Positions 19,796 through 30,067 of a stretch of 64,000 nucleotides of DNA are shown piece after piece. This stretch comes from Paraburkholderia sabiae (lineage in GTDB: Bacteria; Pseudomonadota; Gammaproteobacteria; Burkholderiales; Burkholderiaceae): contig NZ_CP125297.1 in assembly GCF_030412785.1 (NCBI RefSeq), positions 186,001-250,000 on the forward strand, in the 5' to 3' direction. Each line of letters begins with the position of its first letter. Positions within the stretch are counted from its first letter, which is position 1. A program made the translations under genes and the position numbers. A model generated the notes under the pieces. The model was not told the DNA's origin, made no database searches, and saw nothing but the letters and a program-made list of their open reading frames with translations.

Positions 19796-21177
19796 ATCAA
19801 TATGGCTGCACAGCCCGCTAACACACAGCCAGCGACGCTGATGGACGGCAGGAAAATCCGTTTTGCATCGGTTCGGTTCATGCCAGGCGCGAGGAACATA
19901 AGGCAGCCGAGATAAAAAATACTTTCCATCGATACTGCAGCGGCCATCGCGCCGACAACTCCATAACGATTGCCGAGCTCGTGAAAAAGGATGCCGCCGA
20001 CGATCAAAGCGAATGCCTGCGCATACGTACGAAGATGCGCTCGTTCACTGGTTTCTAAGGCGTGGCCGAGTGGCGCGGAAAGACTTTGGATGAAAATCAT
20101 CGCAGCACCGATTAGCACGGCGGTCTTCAACGCGGCGCCATAGGCGGGATCATGTCGTTGTCCAAGTATTGCAAGGATCAAGGGTGCTGAGACAAGCACC
20201 GACCCGGCAAGCAGGACGCCAGTAACAAGTAAGAAGATCACCTCTTTAAATAGAAGGTCGGTCCAAACTTTCTGTCGGTTCTCTCTCGTCGCTTGAAAGA
20301 GCCTCGGGTAAAAGGCTTGTCCCACTGCCCCTGGTATTGTGTACAGAAACTGGGGAACTCTTGATGCGAGTGCGAACGTGCCGACGATCGCCAGATCGGT
20401 GCTTTTTCCCAAGATCAGTACACCAAGGTTTGGAGCCAACATATAGAGAAACCCGGAAGCCATATATGCGTGAAGCCCCTTAATCAGCCGCATCGCAAAG
20501 TGACGAGCACGGTTGAGGCGCAGGTGTATCGACTGGATCTTTAAAGAACGCGTGCCGCACAGACCTCCCAAAAAGAGGCCAAGTCCGTAAGCCAACGCCA
20601 CGGTCCGGGCTTTCGCAACGTCATCGACGACGGGTAGGAGCAAACCGATCGCCACGCAAGCAAACTGGGCCGCGGCCGCTCTGAGACGCGCCCTGAAAAT
20701 TGCGGTGGAATCGGACCGCGACAGCATGACGCCCGTTGTCCAGTTCGTCAGCATCGTTCCCATCACGCCGGGAATAAGCATCCACGCGACGCATTGACGT
20801 GATAGCGGATTTGTGACAAGCCATGGCAGCGTCACACCCACGACCCCGCAGACGACCAACGCCAGTCCAACCCTGATGTACAATGCCGTCATCGAGCATT
20901 CCCGCCATCCGGCGAGGCGCCCAGCAGCATCTCTTAGGTAAGTATTCTGCAGACCGAGCTCGCAAAAGTACGAAGCGAACGAAACAACAGCTAGAGCGTA
21001 AGAGAATGCACCGTACCCTCCGGGGCTCATTCGCCTGGCAAGCGCGATTGTCACCAACGCGAATATCATTCGCGAAATGAGATTTCCGGATACAAGTAGG
21101 CCAGCTTGACGAAGCATATCCGTTTGATCAAGGAAGCTGTTTAGGGGCAGCCGCAGAATGTGGCTACCTGGCTGCAT
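19792..21177 (-). CDS. wzx: Wzx-type repeat-unit flippase
   Basis: A polysaccharide transporter (PST/MATE-like) of about 461 residues with roughly 12-14 membrane segments, beginning LLVSGNLISRMIFALVTIALARRMSPGGYGAFSYAL, the usual flippase opening. It would move undecaprenyl-linked repeats to the periplasmic face for Wzy. The ATG at 21177 is preferred; it overlaps the end of wecC by 14 bases. A longer frame to 21267 would overlap wecC by 100 bases and adds an unlikely basic extension. An ATG at 21117 is another option. Confidence 0.9.
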   Translation of the reverse strand: MQPGSHILRLPLNSFLDQTDMLRQAGLLVSGNLISRMIFALVTIALARRMSPGGYGAFSYALAVVSFASYFCELGLQNTYLRDAAGRLAGWRECSMTALYIRVGLALVVCGVVGVTLPWLVTNPLSRQCVAWMLIPGVMGTMLTNWTTGVMLSRSDSTAIFRARLRAAAAQFACVAIGLLLPVVDDVAKARTVALAYGLGLFLGGLCGTRSLKIQSIHLRLNRARHFAMRLIKGLHAYMASGFLYMLAPNLGVLILGKSTDLAIVGTFALASRVPQFLYTIPGAVGQAFYPRLFQATRENRQKVWTDLLFKEVIFLLVTGVLLAGSVLVSAPLILAILGQRHDPAYGAALKTAVLIGAAMIFIQSLSAPLGHALETSERAHLRTYAQAFALIVGGILFHELGNRYGVVGAMAAAVSMESIFYLGCLMFLAPGMNRTDAKRIFLPSISVAGCVLAGCAAILM

Positions 21178-22411
21178 GGAATGCGCCGCGCGTATCAACC
21201 ACCGCCTTCTCGTGCAGTTTGCGTAGATCAATGCTACGGAATTCACGATGATCGACCAGCAAAGCAACGATATCGGCTCGATTGAGTGCGTCGGCGGTAT
21301 CGCATAGTTCCACGTGTTGCGCGAGTGACTGCGGCAACTCGCCGATGTTCGGCTCTACGACGAGAATGTGCCCTAGGGACTGCGAGGCAAGCTCTTCGAC
21401 AATCTCAATTGCCGGGCTTTCGCGCAAGTCGTCGATGTCTGCTTTGAATGCAAGTCCGAGACAGGCAATCACCGGTTCCTTAAAGCGACTTGCGACCCGT
21501 TGAATGCGACCGACGACGTACCTTGGCTTATCGTCGTTGACGACGCGTGCGGTACGGATGAGCCGTGCCTCCTCAGGCGCTGAATCGACAATGAACCATG
21601 GGTCGACGGCAATGCAATGACCACCGACGCCCGGTCCAGGCTGGAGGATGCTCACCCGCGGATGACGGTTGGCCAGACGGATCAAATCCCACACGTTGAT
21701 ATCCAGCTTTTCCGCAATCATGGACAACTCATTCGCGAACGCGATATTTACGTCTCGAAAGGAGTTCTCCGTGAGTTTGCACATCTCTGCCGTCCGTGCG
21801 TCCGTGAGAATGCATTCGCCCTGTACAAAAGTCTGGTAAAGATCACGTGCGACTTCAGCGCAGCGACGGGTCAAACCACCGATAACCCGGTCGTTCTGGA
21901 CGAGCTCGTGCACGACTTTTCCCGGTAACACCCGCTCGGGGCAATGCGCCACCCGGATGTCCGAACTCTCCCCGACCTGTTGCGGAAAACTCAGATCCGG
22001 TCGGTCTTCCGCCAACCACTGCGCCACTTTCTCCGTCGCACCCACTGGCGACGTCGACTCGAGAACTACAAGATCGCCCTTCTTAAGGACAGGAGCGATC
22101 GCTCTGCTCGCAGCCTCAACATAGCTCAAGTCGGGTCGATTGCCGTCGGTAAACGGTGTAGGAACCGCAATCAGGAATGCATCCGCAGGCTCGGCGTCGC
22201 GTGTGGCACGCAGGAACCCCTGCGTAACAGCGGCGTTCACTAGCAGATCGAGCTCCGGTTCTACGATGTGGATTTCACCGCGGTTAATGGTGTCGACAAC
22301 TTGCTGCGATACGTCAACGCCTATCACCTTCGTCTTGCGACCGGCGAATGCGGCAGCTGTTGGAAGCCCGATATAGCCCAGGCCAAAGATAGAGATAGTT
22401 TCGAATTTCAT
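21164..22411 (-). CDS. wecC: UDP-N-acetyl-D-mannosamine dehydrogenase
   Basis: Oxidises UDP-ManNAc twice with NAD to UDP-ManNAcA. The 415-residue product follows E. coli WecC closely in motif order. These are the NAD fold ISIFGLGYIGLPTAAAFA, then STSPVGATEKVAQWLAEDRPDL, then the AEMCKLTENSFRDVNIAFANEL block with the catalytic Lys/Asn. The catalytic cysteine is in GPGVGGHCIAVDPWFIV, then LGLAFKADIDDLRESPA. The upstream gene is wecB, so the two steps are adjacent. The ATG follows a GGGGA-type ribosome site. Confidence 0.95.
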   Translation of the reverse strand: MKFETISIFGLGYIGLPTAAAFAGRKTKVIGVDVSQQVVDTINRGEIHIVEPELDLLVNAAVTQGFLRATRDAEPADAFLIAVPTPFTDGNRPDLSYVEAASRAIAPVLKKGDLVVLESTSPVGATEKVAQWLAEDRPDLSFPQQVGESSDIRVAHCPERVLPGKVVHELVQNDRVIGGLTRRCAEVARDLYQTFVQGECILTDARTAEMCKLTENSFRDVNIAFANELSMIAEKLDINVWDLIRLANRHPRVSILQPGPGVGGHCIAVDPWFIVDSAPEEARLIRTARVVNDDKPRYVVGRIQRVASRFKEPVIACLGLAFKADIDDLRESPAIEIVEELASQSLGHILVVEPNIGELPQSLAQHVELCDTADALNRADIVALLVDHREFRSIDLRKLHEKAVVDTRGAFHAAR

Positions 22412-22441
22412 GGCATTTTTCCCCGTGACGAGACAACTTTG

Positions 22442-23605
22442 TCAGACCGCTGAATCTTGAAGTACTCGTTCATTAATAGCAGCACACAGCGCGTCCGTAA
22501 TCCGAGCACTTGCGTGACCGTCACCGTATGGATTGTGGGCACGGCTCATAGCGTCATACTCGGACTTGCTGGTGGCTAGCCGATTGACGGTCCTCACAAT
22601 CCGTTCCGTATCCGTGCCCACAAGCTTTACAGTTCCCGCTGCAACAGCCTCCGGACGCTCAGTGGTATCGCGCATGACCAAAACGGGCTTGCCAAGGGAA
22701 GGTGCCTCTTCCTGGACACCTCCAGAATCCGTGAGAACAAGCCAAGACGCCTGCATAAGAAACACGAATTCCTGGTACTCCAACGGCTCCTCCAGAATCA
22801 CGTTAGGCAAGTGACGCAGCCATCGTTGAACCGGCTCGCGAACGTTCGGATTGAGATGGACAGGGTAGACGATCAGCGTGTCCGGCGAGGTCTCAGCAAT
22901 CTCCTTCAGCGCCTGGCAGATGCTCTCGAAGCCTTTTCCGAAGTTTTCGCGGCGGTGTCCGGTGACGAGAATGATTCGGCCCGCCTCCTGCAGCCATGGA
23001 AACCGAGCTTCAAGAGCACCGCGTCGGTTCGCCTCGCTGTTGATACGCATCACTGTCTCCAGTAGCGCGTCCACAACGGTATTTCCCGTCACGTATATGT
23101 CGCTGTTTTTCACCCCTTCTCGAAGGAGGTTTTCCCTCGATGACTGTGTCGGGGCAAAATGCCACTGGACTAGTGCTCCGGTTAGCTTGCGATTCGCTTC
23201 TTCAGGCCAAGGGGAATACAGATTTCCCGTGCGCAAACCAGCCTCAACGTGTCCGACGCGGACCTTTGCATAATAGGAGGCCAGAGAAGTGGCCAATGTC
23301 GTAGCCGTGTCGCCGTGAACGAGCACTGCGTCTGGTTTAAACGCGTCGAAGACGTACGGCATCGCCGACAGAATTGCCGATGTGACGTCACCGAGTGTTT
23401 GGCTGGGCCTCATGATATCGAGGTCAAACTCTGGCACGATGCCAAAGAGGTCGAGCACCTGGTCGAGCATGGTGCGGTGCTGTCCCGTAACACACACCCG
23501 GCAGTCGATATTGCGTCGAGCCCGCAAGGAATGCACAAGCGGCGCCATCTTGATCGCCTCTGGGCGCGTACCAAATACCACCAACACAGATCTGTCTTCC
23601 ATCAT
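22442..23605 (-). CDS. wecB: UDP-N-acetylglucosamine 2-epimerase
   Basis: Non-hydrolysing epimerase converting UDP-GlcNAc to UDP-ManNAc. 387 residues with family motifs [60 protein letters not shown], and the allosteric/active-site segment [30 protein letters not shown]. Two consecutive ATG codons open the frame, and the first overlaps the wzc stop as ATGA. With glmS upstream and wecC downstream it forms a ManNAcA supply route. Confidence 0.95.
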   Translation of the reverse strand: MMEDRSVLVVFGTRPEAIKMAPLVHSLRARRNIDCRVCVTGQHRTMLDQVLDLFGIVPEFDLDIMRPSQTLGDVTSAILSAMPYVFDAFKPDAVLVHGDTATTLATSLASYYAKVRVGHVEAGLRTGNLYSPWPEEANRKLTGALVQWHFAPTQSSRENLLREGVKNSDIYVTGNTVVDALLETVMRINSEANRRGALEARFPWLQEAGRIILVTGHRRENFGKGFESICQALKEIAETSPDTLIVYPVHLNPNVREPVQRWLRHLPNVILEEPLEYQEFVFLMQASWLVLTDSGGVQEEAPSLGKPVLVMRDTTERPEAVAAGTVKLVGTDTERIVRTVNRLATSKSEYDAMSRAHNPYGDGHASARITDALCAAINERVLQDSAV

Positions 23606-25857
23606 TGGTCCTTTTTCCGCGTGTTCGCATCAGGTGCGTTATCCGCCCCCTCCCGTCCCTGGTCCGCCGCATAACCGTAGTAGCCGTACTGTCTCGAACG
23701 AAGGCCAGGGGTGAAACCGTTAAACACGACATCAACAGGCCCGGAACCGGCACGCTGCAGACGTTTGGCTGTTTCGACGATCTCGGCAGTTGTTGTCCTC
23801 CCAGATCGGACGACCAAGAGCACGATGTCCGCGGCGGGGCGCAAGAGTTCTGTATCCGCGATGCCGAGTACAGGTGGCGAATCCACGATCACGAAGTCAT
23901 AGCTGTCAGCCAATGTACGAAGTGCATCGCGAACGTCGGATTGTTCGAAGAGCTCGTCCGGTTCCTGTGCACTGCCCGCCCTTAGCAGGTCTACGTGCGC
24001 CGTTACTTCCCGAAGAATTAGGTGCTCGGCCGTGCCGCTACCCAGCAACAGCTCCGCGAGCCCCGGCCCGGCCTGCCGTCCGAAGTCACGATGCAGTCGC
24101 CCCCGCCGTAGATCGGCGTCAACCAGTAGAACGCGCTTGCCGGCTCGGCCTAAAAGAACTGCTAGATTCGTCGCCGTGAAAGACTTTCCAACGCCCTCAG
24201 TCGCACCGGTGACGAGTGCGATGTGAGAGCCGGAATTCGCTCCTTTGGAAAACTGGAGCGACGTACGCAGTAGTCTGATGGCTTCAACGGCAGGATCGCG
24301 GGGAACACGGGTAGCCAACACAAATGGCCCCAGGCCGCCCTTGCGGCGATGTCGAGCGATACGTCGCTGTCCGGCGCTCGCAGGAATCACCGCGGTCACG
24401 TCCGTCAGCGTCTGCCGCTCAACGTCGTGTGGATCGATGACAACGCCCGTCAGCGCAGCGCGCGTGAAGCATCCAAGGACGCCCAGAAATAGACCACCGC
24501 CGAAGGAGGCCGCGAGGATGACCATCGGCTTTGGCCAAAGCGGTTTGTCCGGGACGACTGCGTGATCGATAACACGGACGTTACCGACCCCGCCCGCCCG
24601 GGCCAATTGCAATTGCTGGATGCTGTTTAGAAGCCCAATGTACAGTTGCGTTTGAACCTGCACATCCCGGGTCAGACGGACCATGCCCTGTTGATCGGCG
24701 GGCAACTGGCCGAGAGTGCCTTCGACATCCGACACGTCCGACTTGGCGGCCTCGATTTGTCGATCAAGAGCGAGCACTTGTGGATGGCGCTCCGAAAGGG
24801 CTGCCAACAGTTCCCGACGTTTCTGCTGAAGTTGCAGCAGCGCCGTGGAGGCATCGACGTAGTGTCCCAGCAATGCCTTTGACTGGTCCGACAGACTTAC
24901 CACCTTGCGCCGTTGCTGATATGCAGTGAGCCGATCCTCCTCGTCCTGAAGCTGACGATGTACGCTAGGCAACTGCCCTTGCAGGAAGCGCAGCGACTGG
25001 TCGGCCGTTTCTGCCTTCCGCTCGCGGTTTTGCGCCACGTAACGGTCGGCAATCACATTCAATATCGCCGCTGCCCGGACGGGATCGGCATCTTTCAGCT
25101 TGACGCCGATCACGCCGGACTGATCCTTTCCGAGTTCGGTCACAACGAGTTTTTTCTGCAACTCCTCGACCACATCGTTCTGCGAGCGCCGACGTATTTC
25201 GAACTTCGCACCAGCCATTGCAGCAAGGCTTGCGACCTTCAACGAAACTGGCCCTTCTTCGGTATTTGCGATAAGGAGGACGCCAACCCGTCCATCGACA
25301 GGTTGAGCCAAGTCGTCACCGGAAAGCTGGTATCGGTCGTCGCCAACAGCCGTCACCACATACTTATCGTCCACCTTGGCTTTCGGAACGTCAAATTGTG
25401 CGATATCAATGCGTTCTTTTCCCCAGGCATATCCTCCAACGCCCAAGATCCCGGGTGTCGACAGTCCTTTCGCGTGTCGTGCAAGCGCATTTCCGACTAA
25501 TGGGAAACGTTTTGGCTGAGCCTCGATAAACATTCGCTCGGCTTCGACGGCACTCGTCGTGACAAGACGGGAGTGCAGTATCTCCATTTCTCCGTCGTCG
25601 GTTGACTTTACACTGAACAGGCTCGAGAGTCCTCCGATTACGCTACCCATAGACGACGCCATGTCATTCGATGAGTCTTCAACCTGCACGGTGATGTTGG
25701 CTTGGAAAACCGGTGGTGCGGCGAGCAGGTAAAGCACGCCCAGGAGCAAGAACGTCACTGTGGTCCAAATGATCGCCCGTTTCTGCTCAACTAACATATC
25801 CAGCGTCGAACGGATGTCGACCTCGTCGCCAGCCTGATTAACGGTACTCTGTGTCAT
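23602..25857 (-). CDS. wzc: Polysaccharide co-polymerase and tyrosine autokinase Wzc
   Basis: An inner-membrane PCP-2a protein of 751 residues that controls EPS chain length and export with Wza. Two membrane segments (about 30-48 and 445-463) flank a periplasmic Wzz-like domain with coiled coil (residues 280-400). The cytoplasmic BY-kinase has Walker [10 protein letters not shown] (551-559), Walker A' VLLVDADL (577-584) and a Walker B-like [13 protein letters not shown]-terminal tyrosine cluster ([10 protein letters not shown], about 722-731) is the autophosphorylation site. The adjacent phosphatase wzb would reverse it. Full length, no lesion. Confidence 0.95.
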   Translation of the reverse strand: MTQSTVNQAGDEVDIRSTLDMLVEQKRAIIWTTVTFLLLGVLYLLAAPPVFQANITVQVEDSSNDMASSMGSVIGGLSSLFSVKSTDDGEMEILHSRLVTTSAVEAERMFIEAQPKRFPLVGNALARHAKGLSTPGILGVGGYAWGKERIDIAQFDVPKAKVDDKYVVTAVGDDRYQLSGDDLAQPVDGRVGVLLIANTEEGPVSLKVASLAAMAGAKFEIRRRSQNDVVEELQKKLVVTELGKDQSGVIGVKLKDADPVRAAAILNVIADRYVAQNRERKAETADQSLRFLQGQLPSVHRQLQDEEDRLTAYQQRRKVVSLSDQSKALLGHYVDASTALLQLQQKRRELLAALSERHPQVLALDRQIEAAKSDVSDVEGTLGQLPADQQGMVRLTRDVQVQTQLYIGLLNSIQQLQLARAGGVGNVRVIDHAVVPDKPLWPKPMVILAASFGGGLFLGVLGCFTRAALTGVVIDPHDVERQTLTDVTAVIPASAGQRRIARHRRKGGLGPFVLATRVPRDPAVEAIRLLRTSLQFSKGANSGSHIALVTGATEGVGKSFTATNLAVLLGRAGKRVLLVDADLRRGRLHRDFGRQAGPGLAELLLGSGTAEHLILREVTAHVDLLRAGSAQEPDELFEQSDVRDALRTLADSYDFVIVDSPPVLGIADTELLRPAADIVLLVVRSGRTTTAEIVETAKRLQRAGSGPVDVVFNGFTPGLRSRQYGYYGYAADQGREGADNAPDANTRKKDQ

Positions 25858-25915
25858 TCTTTTCCATGAGGTTCATTTCATCGATATGCGCATTCCACGC
25901 ATAACTAAATGGCGA

Positions 25916-26368
25916 TCAGCAGCGTACCCGCTCGCTGTTGACCTTTGCGATCCGGTCTGCCCACACGCCTGCTTTCTCTACAATCTCGCCAAGCCAGGCG
26001 TCGTAGACATGGCGTGGATATCCCCTCGGGTCGAAGACATCCTCGTCGGCATCAAGCGTCCACGTTTTGCCCCAAGATGCACGAAAGCGGTTCTGCACTG
26101 CCTGACGATGCGCACGCTCCATTACCAAGATGACGTCCGCCTCTTCGCATAACGGTAAAATGAGCTTGCGAGAGCGATGCGCATCGATGTCAAAACCTGT
26201 ACGCGCCTTTAGGACGTCAGCCGCAAGCGGATCGACTGGCGCGTTGTCCTGCGCCGCGACCCCCGCCGACGACACCTCGACCTGCGGTAGCCCGCCACGG
26301 AGAATGCTCGCGACAACCGGACTACGACAGATGTTTCCCGTACATACCACCAGCAGCCGCTTGATCAT
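25916..26368 (-). CDS. wzb: Low-molecular-weight protein tyrosine phosphatase Wzb
   Basis: Cytoplasmic phosphatase, 150 residues, that dephosphorylates the Wzc tail. The P-loop VCTGNICRSP (residues 8-17) holds the catalytic Cys and Arg, and the acid loop is VFDPRG around residue 115. The start overlaps the wza stop by ATGA. Between its stop and the wzc start lie 58 bases with a modest ribosome site. Length and motif order are normal. Confidence 0.93.
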   Translation of the reverse strand: MIKRLLVVCTGNICRSPVVASILRGGLPQVEVSSAGVAAQDNAPVDPLAADVLKARTGFDIDAHRSRKLILPLCEEADVILVMERAHRQAVQNRFRASWGKTWTLDADEDVFDPRGYPRHVYDAWLGEIVEKAGVWADRIAKVNSERVRC

Positions 26369-27519
26369 TTGGCCACCACCGCACCGGTCAGTCCTGCACC
26401 GATTGCTGGTAGCAACTGGCTCAGAACCCTATAGGCGATAGTCAGGTCGGTCGGCCCGACGTAAACGACATCACCTGGTTTCAGCCCGAATTGGCCAGCC
26501 ATGACCATTGCCACCGGCGACCGAGCATCGAGATGAAAGACCGCCGGCTTCGTTTCCGTGTTGCGCCTAACCACATATAGCTGCCGCGGGTCCGAGGTTG
26601 CCAAGTTGAAACTTCCCGATTGCGAAAGCGCGTCAGCAAGTGTCAGGCTTCCGTCCGGTTTCGGAAGAGCCGTCATCGGTTTAGCAACCTCACCCATTAC
26701 GTACACCCCGCTTTCACTTCGGGTCGGAACTCGCAACAGATCGCGGTTACGCAGAAACAAGGCGGACGGGTCATACCCGGCTGCGACCAGTCCGGAGATG
26801 CTAACGATGTAACGCTGCCCACCTCTCGTGAGCAGTACGCGACCTTGGTCCGCATCAGCCGTGAACCCGCCTGAACGGCTGATCGCATCCATTATGGTCA
26901 TCGGGATGTCATTAATCTGCTGAACACCAGGAGCATGCACTTCGCCGTCGACGAAGACCTGCTTTGACCGAAACGACGCGATGCGGACCGTCACCTGAGG
27001 TGAGTTGAAATACTCAGCGAGTCGCTTCGATAACAGTCCCTTGACGGCGTCAGTCGACAATCCCTCAACGCGAAGTTGCCCCACGAACGGGAACTGGATA
27101 TTGCCCGCGTCGTCGACAATGGTGCCGGCGGGTGCGTCAGCCTGACGCGGCTGCGTCGCAGGCTGTGTCCCCTGACCCAATGCGAACTCGGGATGGTCCC
27201 AGACAACGATTTGGAGCACATCGCCGCGGCCGATTCGGTACCCGGAGGGTCCCCCGCCTAGAAGTTGCTGAACGACGACTCTTTCTGCGTCCGTTCGCAC
27301 GGTTTGCTGTGCTTCTACGAGTCCTGCGTCAATTTCCTGTATGGCGACAGGTGGCGGCGCCGCATTCTTATAAGTAGGCTGAGTCGCGGCACTCGGCATC
27401 TGCAATCCAGGCACGGTCGTACATCCCGTCGCCGTTAAAACCGCGGCAACGGACGGAAACATCTTTGCATACCGTATGCCACATCCCTTTGCACTACGAA
27501 ATAGATTATGAGTGATCAC
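26365..27519 (-). CDS. wza: Outer-membrane polysaccharide export lipoprotein Wza
   Basis: The export channel for the polymer, 384 residues. The start is GTG at 27519, five bases after GAGAGGA. The next ATG (27462) would leave too short a signal sequence. A lipoprotein signal ends at Cys32-33 (VAAVLTATGC). The Poly_export domain (YRIGRGDVLQIVVWDHPEF, FPFVGQLRVEGLS) is followed by two SLBB-type units (VFVDGEVHAPGVQQINDIPMTIMDAI, VYVMGEVAKP), with a C-terminal hydrophobic helix. First of the wza-wzb-wzc set. Confidence 0.94.
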   Translation of the reverse strand: MITHNLFRSAKGCGIRYAKMFPSVAAVLTATGCTTVPGLQMPSAATQPTYKNAAPPPVAIQEIDAGLVEAQQTVRTDAERVVVQQLLGGGPSGYRIGRGDVLQIVVWDHPEFALGQGTQPATQPRQADAPAGTIVDDAGNIQFPFVGQLRVEGLSTDAVKGLLSKRLAEYFNSPQVTVRIASFRSKQVFVDGEVHAPGVQQINDIPMTIMDAISRSGGFTADADQGRVLLTRGGQRYIVSISGLVAAGYDPSALFLRNRDLLRVPTRSESGVYVMGEVAKPMTALPKPDGSLTLADALSQSGSFNLATSDPRQLYVVRRNTETKPAVFHLDARSPVAMVMAGQFGLKPGDVVYVGPTDLTIAYRVLSQLLPAIGAGLTGAVVAK

Positions 27520-27563
27520 TTAATCCTCTCGCCACCGGTTCCACCTAAAAAGTTAGTGCCTAC

Positions 27564-28943
27564 TCAGTAGGCTTGTCGTCCAATAAAGCCTTTGAAGATC
27601 GTCAGGACGACAATTCGGACGTCCAACATGAACGACCAGTTCCGGATGTAGTACAGATCGTGCTCCACACGCCTTTCCATCTTCTCGACGCGATCGGTTT
27701 CGCCGCGAAAGCCATTGACCTGTGCCCACCCCGTAATTCCTGGCTTAATACGGTATCGATGGATGTAACCGTTCACCACTTTTCGGTAGATTTCGTCATG
27801 CTCAATCGCGTGTGGGCGAGGACCAACGACTGACATTTCACCACCTAGTACATTGATAAACTGAGGAAGTTCGTCGAGACTCGTTCGCCTAAGGAACGAT
27901 CCAATTTTTGTAATGCGCGGGTCACGCCGAGTCGCCTGAGTGACGACGCCGGTCTGCTCCGCGTGTTGGCGCATCGTCCGGAACTTGTAGATACGGAAGA
28001 CCCGACCATCTGCCCCTTTCCGATACTGCCGGAAGAACACGGGTCCCTTCGAAGAAAGCTTTACAGCCACCGCAATGACGATGAATACCGGCAGCAGTGC
28101 GACCAGCGCCGCGAAGGCGAAGAGCCGGTCAAACACTTCCTTTGACGCGAGCGAGCGGGCCGACACCGGTGACGCAATAAGATTGATGGCGGGTGAACCA
28201 ATCAGGTCGATAACGCCACCGGAAAAGAGCGCGACACTCTGGACATCCGGGATGAAGCGCACGTTAACCAGGTCATAGCGAAACTCGTCTACGACGCGCT
28301 GGATCGTTGCCTCTTCCGAAAGCGGGAGTGCAAGCCAGATTTCTTGGACTCCATCACGTCGGACGTGAGAGACAAACTCTGAAAAGCTGTTGTATGTCTT
28401 GGACGGTAGCTCAAGAGCTTCTTCGGAGGCGCGGACATTGAAGACTGCAGCGACCCGGAAACCCGTATCTGGAGTTTCGTCGACCTTCTCCACAACTTCG
28501 CGGCAATGCTGACCGTCGCCGACTATCGCAACGTTCCGCAGGTTGAGTCCTGCAAGGCGCATCTTACCCAGGATACTGTACACGATGACCCGCACGAGGA
28601 TAAGCGCACCGCAAGACATCACCGTCCAGTAGGCGAACCAGAGCCGAGATATTAAATCTGCGCGATGCAACGAGAACATGACGACCAGCCCACACGCCTG
28701 CACTGCAAGCCAAGCCACAAAGACCTGTCGGAGTAAGCTCCACACCGGACGACCTCTCCACGATTCATACAGACCGAAAGCGGGGAAGAGAACGAGCGCA
28801 ATAGCCAGTGCGAGCGTGACATGAGGGCCATCCGGTCGCCCCTGAAGATACTCGCCGAAGCGGATGCTTGATGCCAGCAGCGCGCCCGCGACCACGCAAA
28901 TGCTATCCAATGATCTGGCCCCGAGTCCTTGCATGCTATGCAT
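27564..28943 (-). CDS. Undecaprenyl-phosphate sugar phosphotransferase (WcaJ-like)
   Basis: The initiating enzyme, which loads the first sugar-1-phosphate on undecaprenyl phosphate. 459 residues: four or five N-terminal membrane helices, a CoA-binding-like domain (VAIVGDGQHCREVVEKV), a further helix (about 275-295), and the bacterial sugar transferase domain. That domain has KGPVFFRQYRKGADGRVFRIYKFRTM, LRRTSLDELPQFINVLGGEMSVVGPRPHA and ITGWAQVNGFRGET. Its closest known type uses UDP-glucose, fitting galU nearby, but a GlcNAc or galactose donor cannot be excluded. The ATG follows GAGGGGG; first gene of the EPS operon. Confidence 0.93.
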   Translation of the reverse strand: MHSMQGLGARSLDSICVVAGALLASSIRFGEYLQGRPDGPHVTLALAIALVLFPAFGLYESWRGRPVWSLLRQVFVAWLAVQACGLVVMFSLHRADLISRLWFAYWTVMSCGALILVRVIVYSILGKMRLAGLNLRNVAIVGDGQHCREVVEKVDETPDTGFRVAAVFNVRASEEALELPSKTYNSFSEFVSHVRRDGVQEIWLALPLSEEATIQRVVDEFRYDLVNVRFIPDVQSVALFSGGVIDLIGSPAINLIASPVSARSLASKEVFDRLFAFAALVALLPVFIVIAVAVKLSSKGPVFFRQYRKGADGRVFRIYKFRTMRQHAEQTGVVTQATRRDPRITKIGSFLRRTSLDELPQFINVLGGEMSVVGPRPHAIEHDEIYRKVVNGYIHRYRIKPGITGWAQVNGFRGETDRVEKMERRVEHDLYYIRNWSFMLDVRIVVLTIFKGFIGRQAY

Positions 28944-29071
28944 TTAACACCCCCTCAGTAAGAGTCGAACCTTCCGTTACACACCGGTGAGCAGGACCGG
29001 ATCCAGCCACAATTAGTCATCCGAAGCGTATGTCAGCTTCTTCAGTTTCACTGCGGAGAACTGCCATCTGC
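28944..29071 (-). promoter_or_regulatory. Likely EPS operon promoter region
   Basis: 128 bases between the regulator stop (29072) and the first EPS gene. This is the only sizeable gap upstream of a 14.6-kb run of closely spaced genes, so an operon promoter is expected here. No convincing -35/-10 pair or sigma-54 site was found, and read-through from the regulator gene is also possible. Confidence 0.4.
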
Positions 29072-30067
29072 CTATGCGGGCAGTCGCCGACAGGCCAAGC
29101 GTGCGCGAAACTCAGTTGGAGTCGCTGCGAAACGCCGTTTAAATACGCGGGACAAACGTGCTCCGCTTGTCCAGCCACACTGCTTTGCGATACTGTCGAT
29201 CGGCAGTCTGGTTTCAACGAGCAATCTTGAGGTTAAGTCCAGTCGTGCTTGAGTCAGATACTCGGACGGTGTAACTCCGATTTCCTGCTTAAAGCGGCGC
29301 AGGAAGTTTCGCTCACTCATGGCCGCGACGCCCACTGCCTCGCGCACGGAGGTGACATGGTCGCAGTTTTGCCTTATCCACTGCGCCGCAGCCCTGATCT
29401 TTTCAGTTGCGCTGTCCTCACGCGTTGCCGGAAAAATCAACGAGAGACCGTCTCCACCGACCGGGCGAATACGAACCGAAATTTCGCGCGCGGTCTCTTC
29501 ACCAATGTCTTTCCCAACCATGTTCAACGCATTTTCCGCAGGCTCAACACCGTCTGCCATATCGTAAAGCGAGGTGCCCACGCCTTTGCCGTTCACGGCT
29601 GCAACCATTCCTCCACTGAACGTGCGTGCGTGCCGGTTTCGCACAGCAGCATCCAGTAGTCGCCACCCTTCACCGATCGGTGCAATCTCGGCGCCGCGCC
29701 CGACCAAGTCCGATAGCCAATTGACGATCCGGCTGTCCAGGAGCGCATTCCCGACGCCCGGTCCGTCTGCTATGAATACAGCGTCGAACTCGCTAACGTC
29801 GCTGGAATCGCATGCGCATGTCCATACATCAATTGCTGAAGAACACCGTATCTTTGCACCTTTCGCTGAGTAAAATGTAACTTTGTACGGCGTGTGATCA
29901 TGATTGCGGCTTCTATAAATCTCATTCGCAAGCTGGAATATCTCGGCGATTGCGCTGGTGCTTAGTAGAGCGAATCCGTCAAACAAGAGAATAGCGATAT
30001 GACGAGCGACGGATCGCCCCTTCTTCTCTTGCACTTCGTCCTTGCATCCCCGAACGCTACGCTTCAT
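29072..30067 (-). CDS. DJ-1/PfpI-AraC family transcription regulator
   Basis: 331 residues, same architecture as the regulator at 8690. The N-terminal DJ-1/PfpI-like domain reads HIAILLFDGFALLSTSAIAEIFQLANEIY, then AVFIADGPGVGNALL. The C-terminal AraC domain has GVAAMSERNFLRRFKQEIGVTPSEYLTQARLDL and LPIDSIAKQCGWTSGARLSRVFKRRF. A GGGGAAAAG ribosome site precedes the ATG. It is directly upstream of and co-oriented with the EPS operon, so it is the best candidate for its regulator. Confidence 0.88.
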   Translation of the reverse strand: MKRSVRGCKDEVQEKKGRSVARHIAILLFDGFALLSTSAIAEIFQLANEIYRSRNHDHTPYKVTFYSAKGAKIRCSSAIDVWTCACDSSDVSEFDAVFIADGPGVGNALLDSRIVNWLSDLVGRGAEIAPIGEGWRLLDAAVRNRHARTFSGGMVAAVNGKGVGTSLYDMADGVEPAENALNMVGKDIGEETAREISVRIRPVGGDGLSLIFPATREDSATEKIRAAAQWIRQNCDHVTSVREAVGVAAMSERNFLRRFKQEIGVTPSEYLTQARLDLTSRLLVETRLPIDSIAKQCGWTSGARLSRVFKRRFAATPTEFRARLACRRLPA

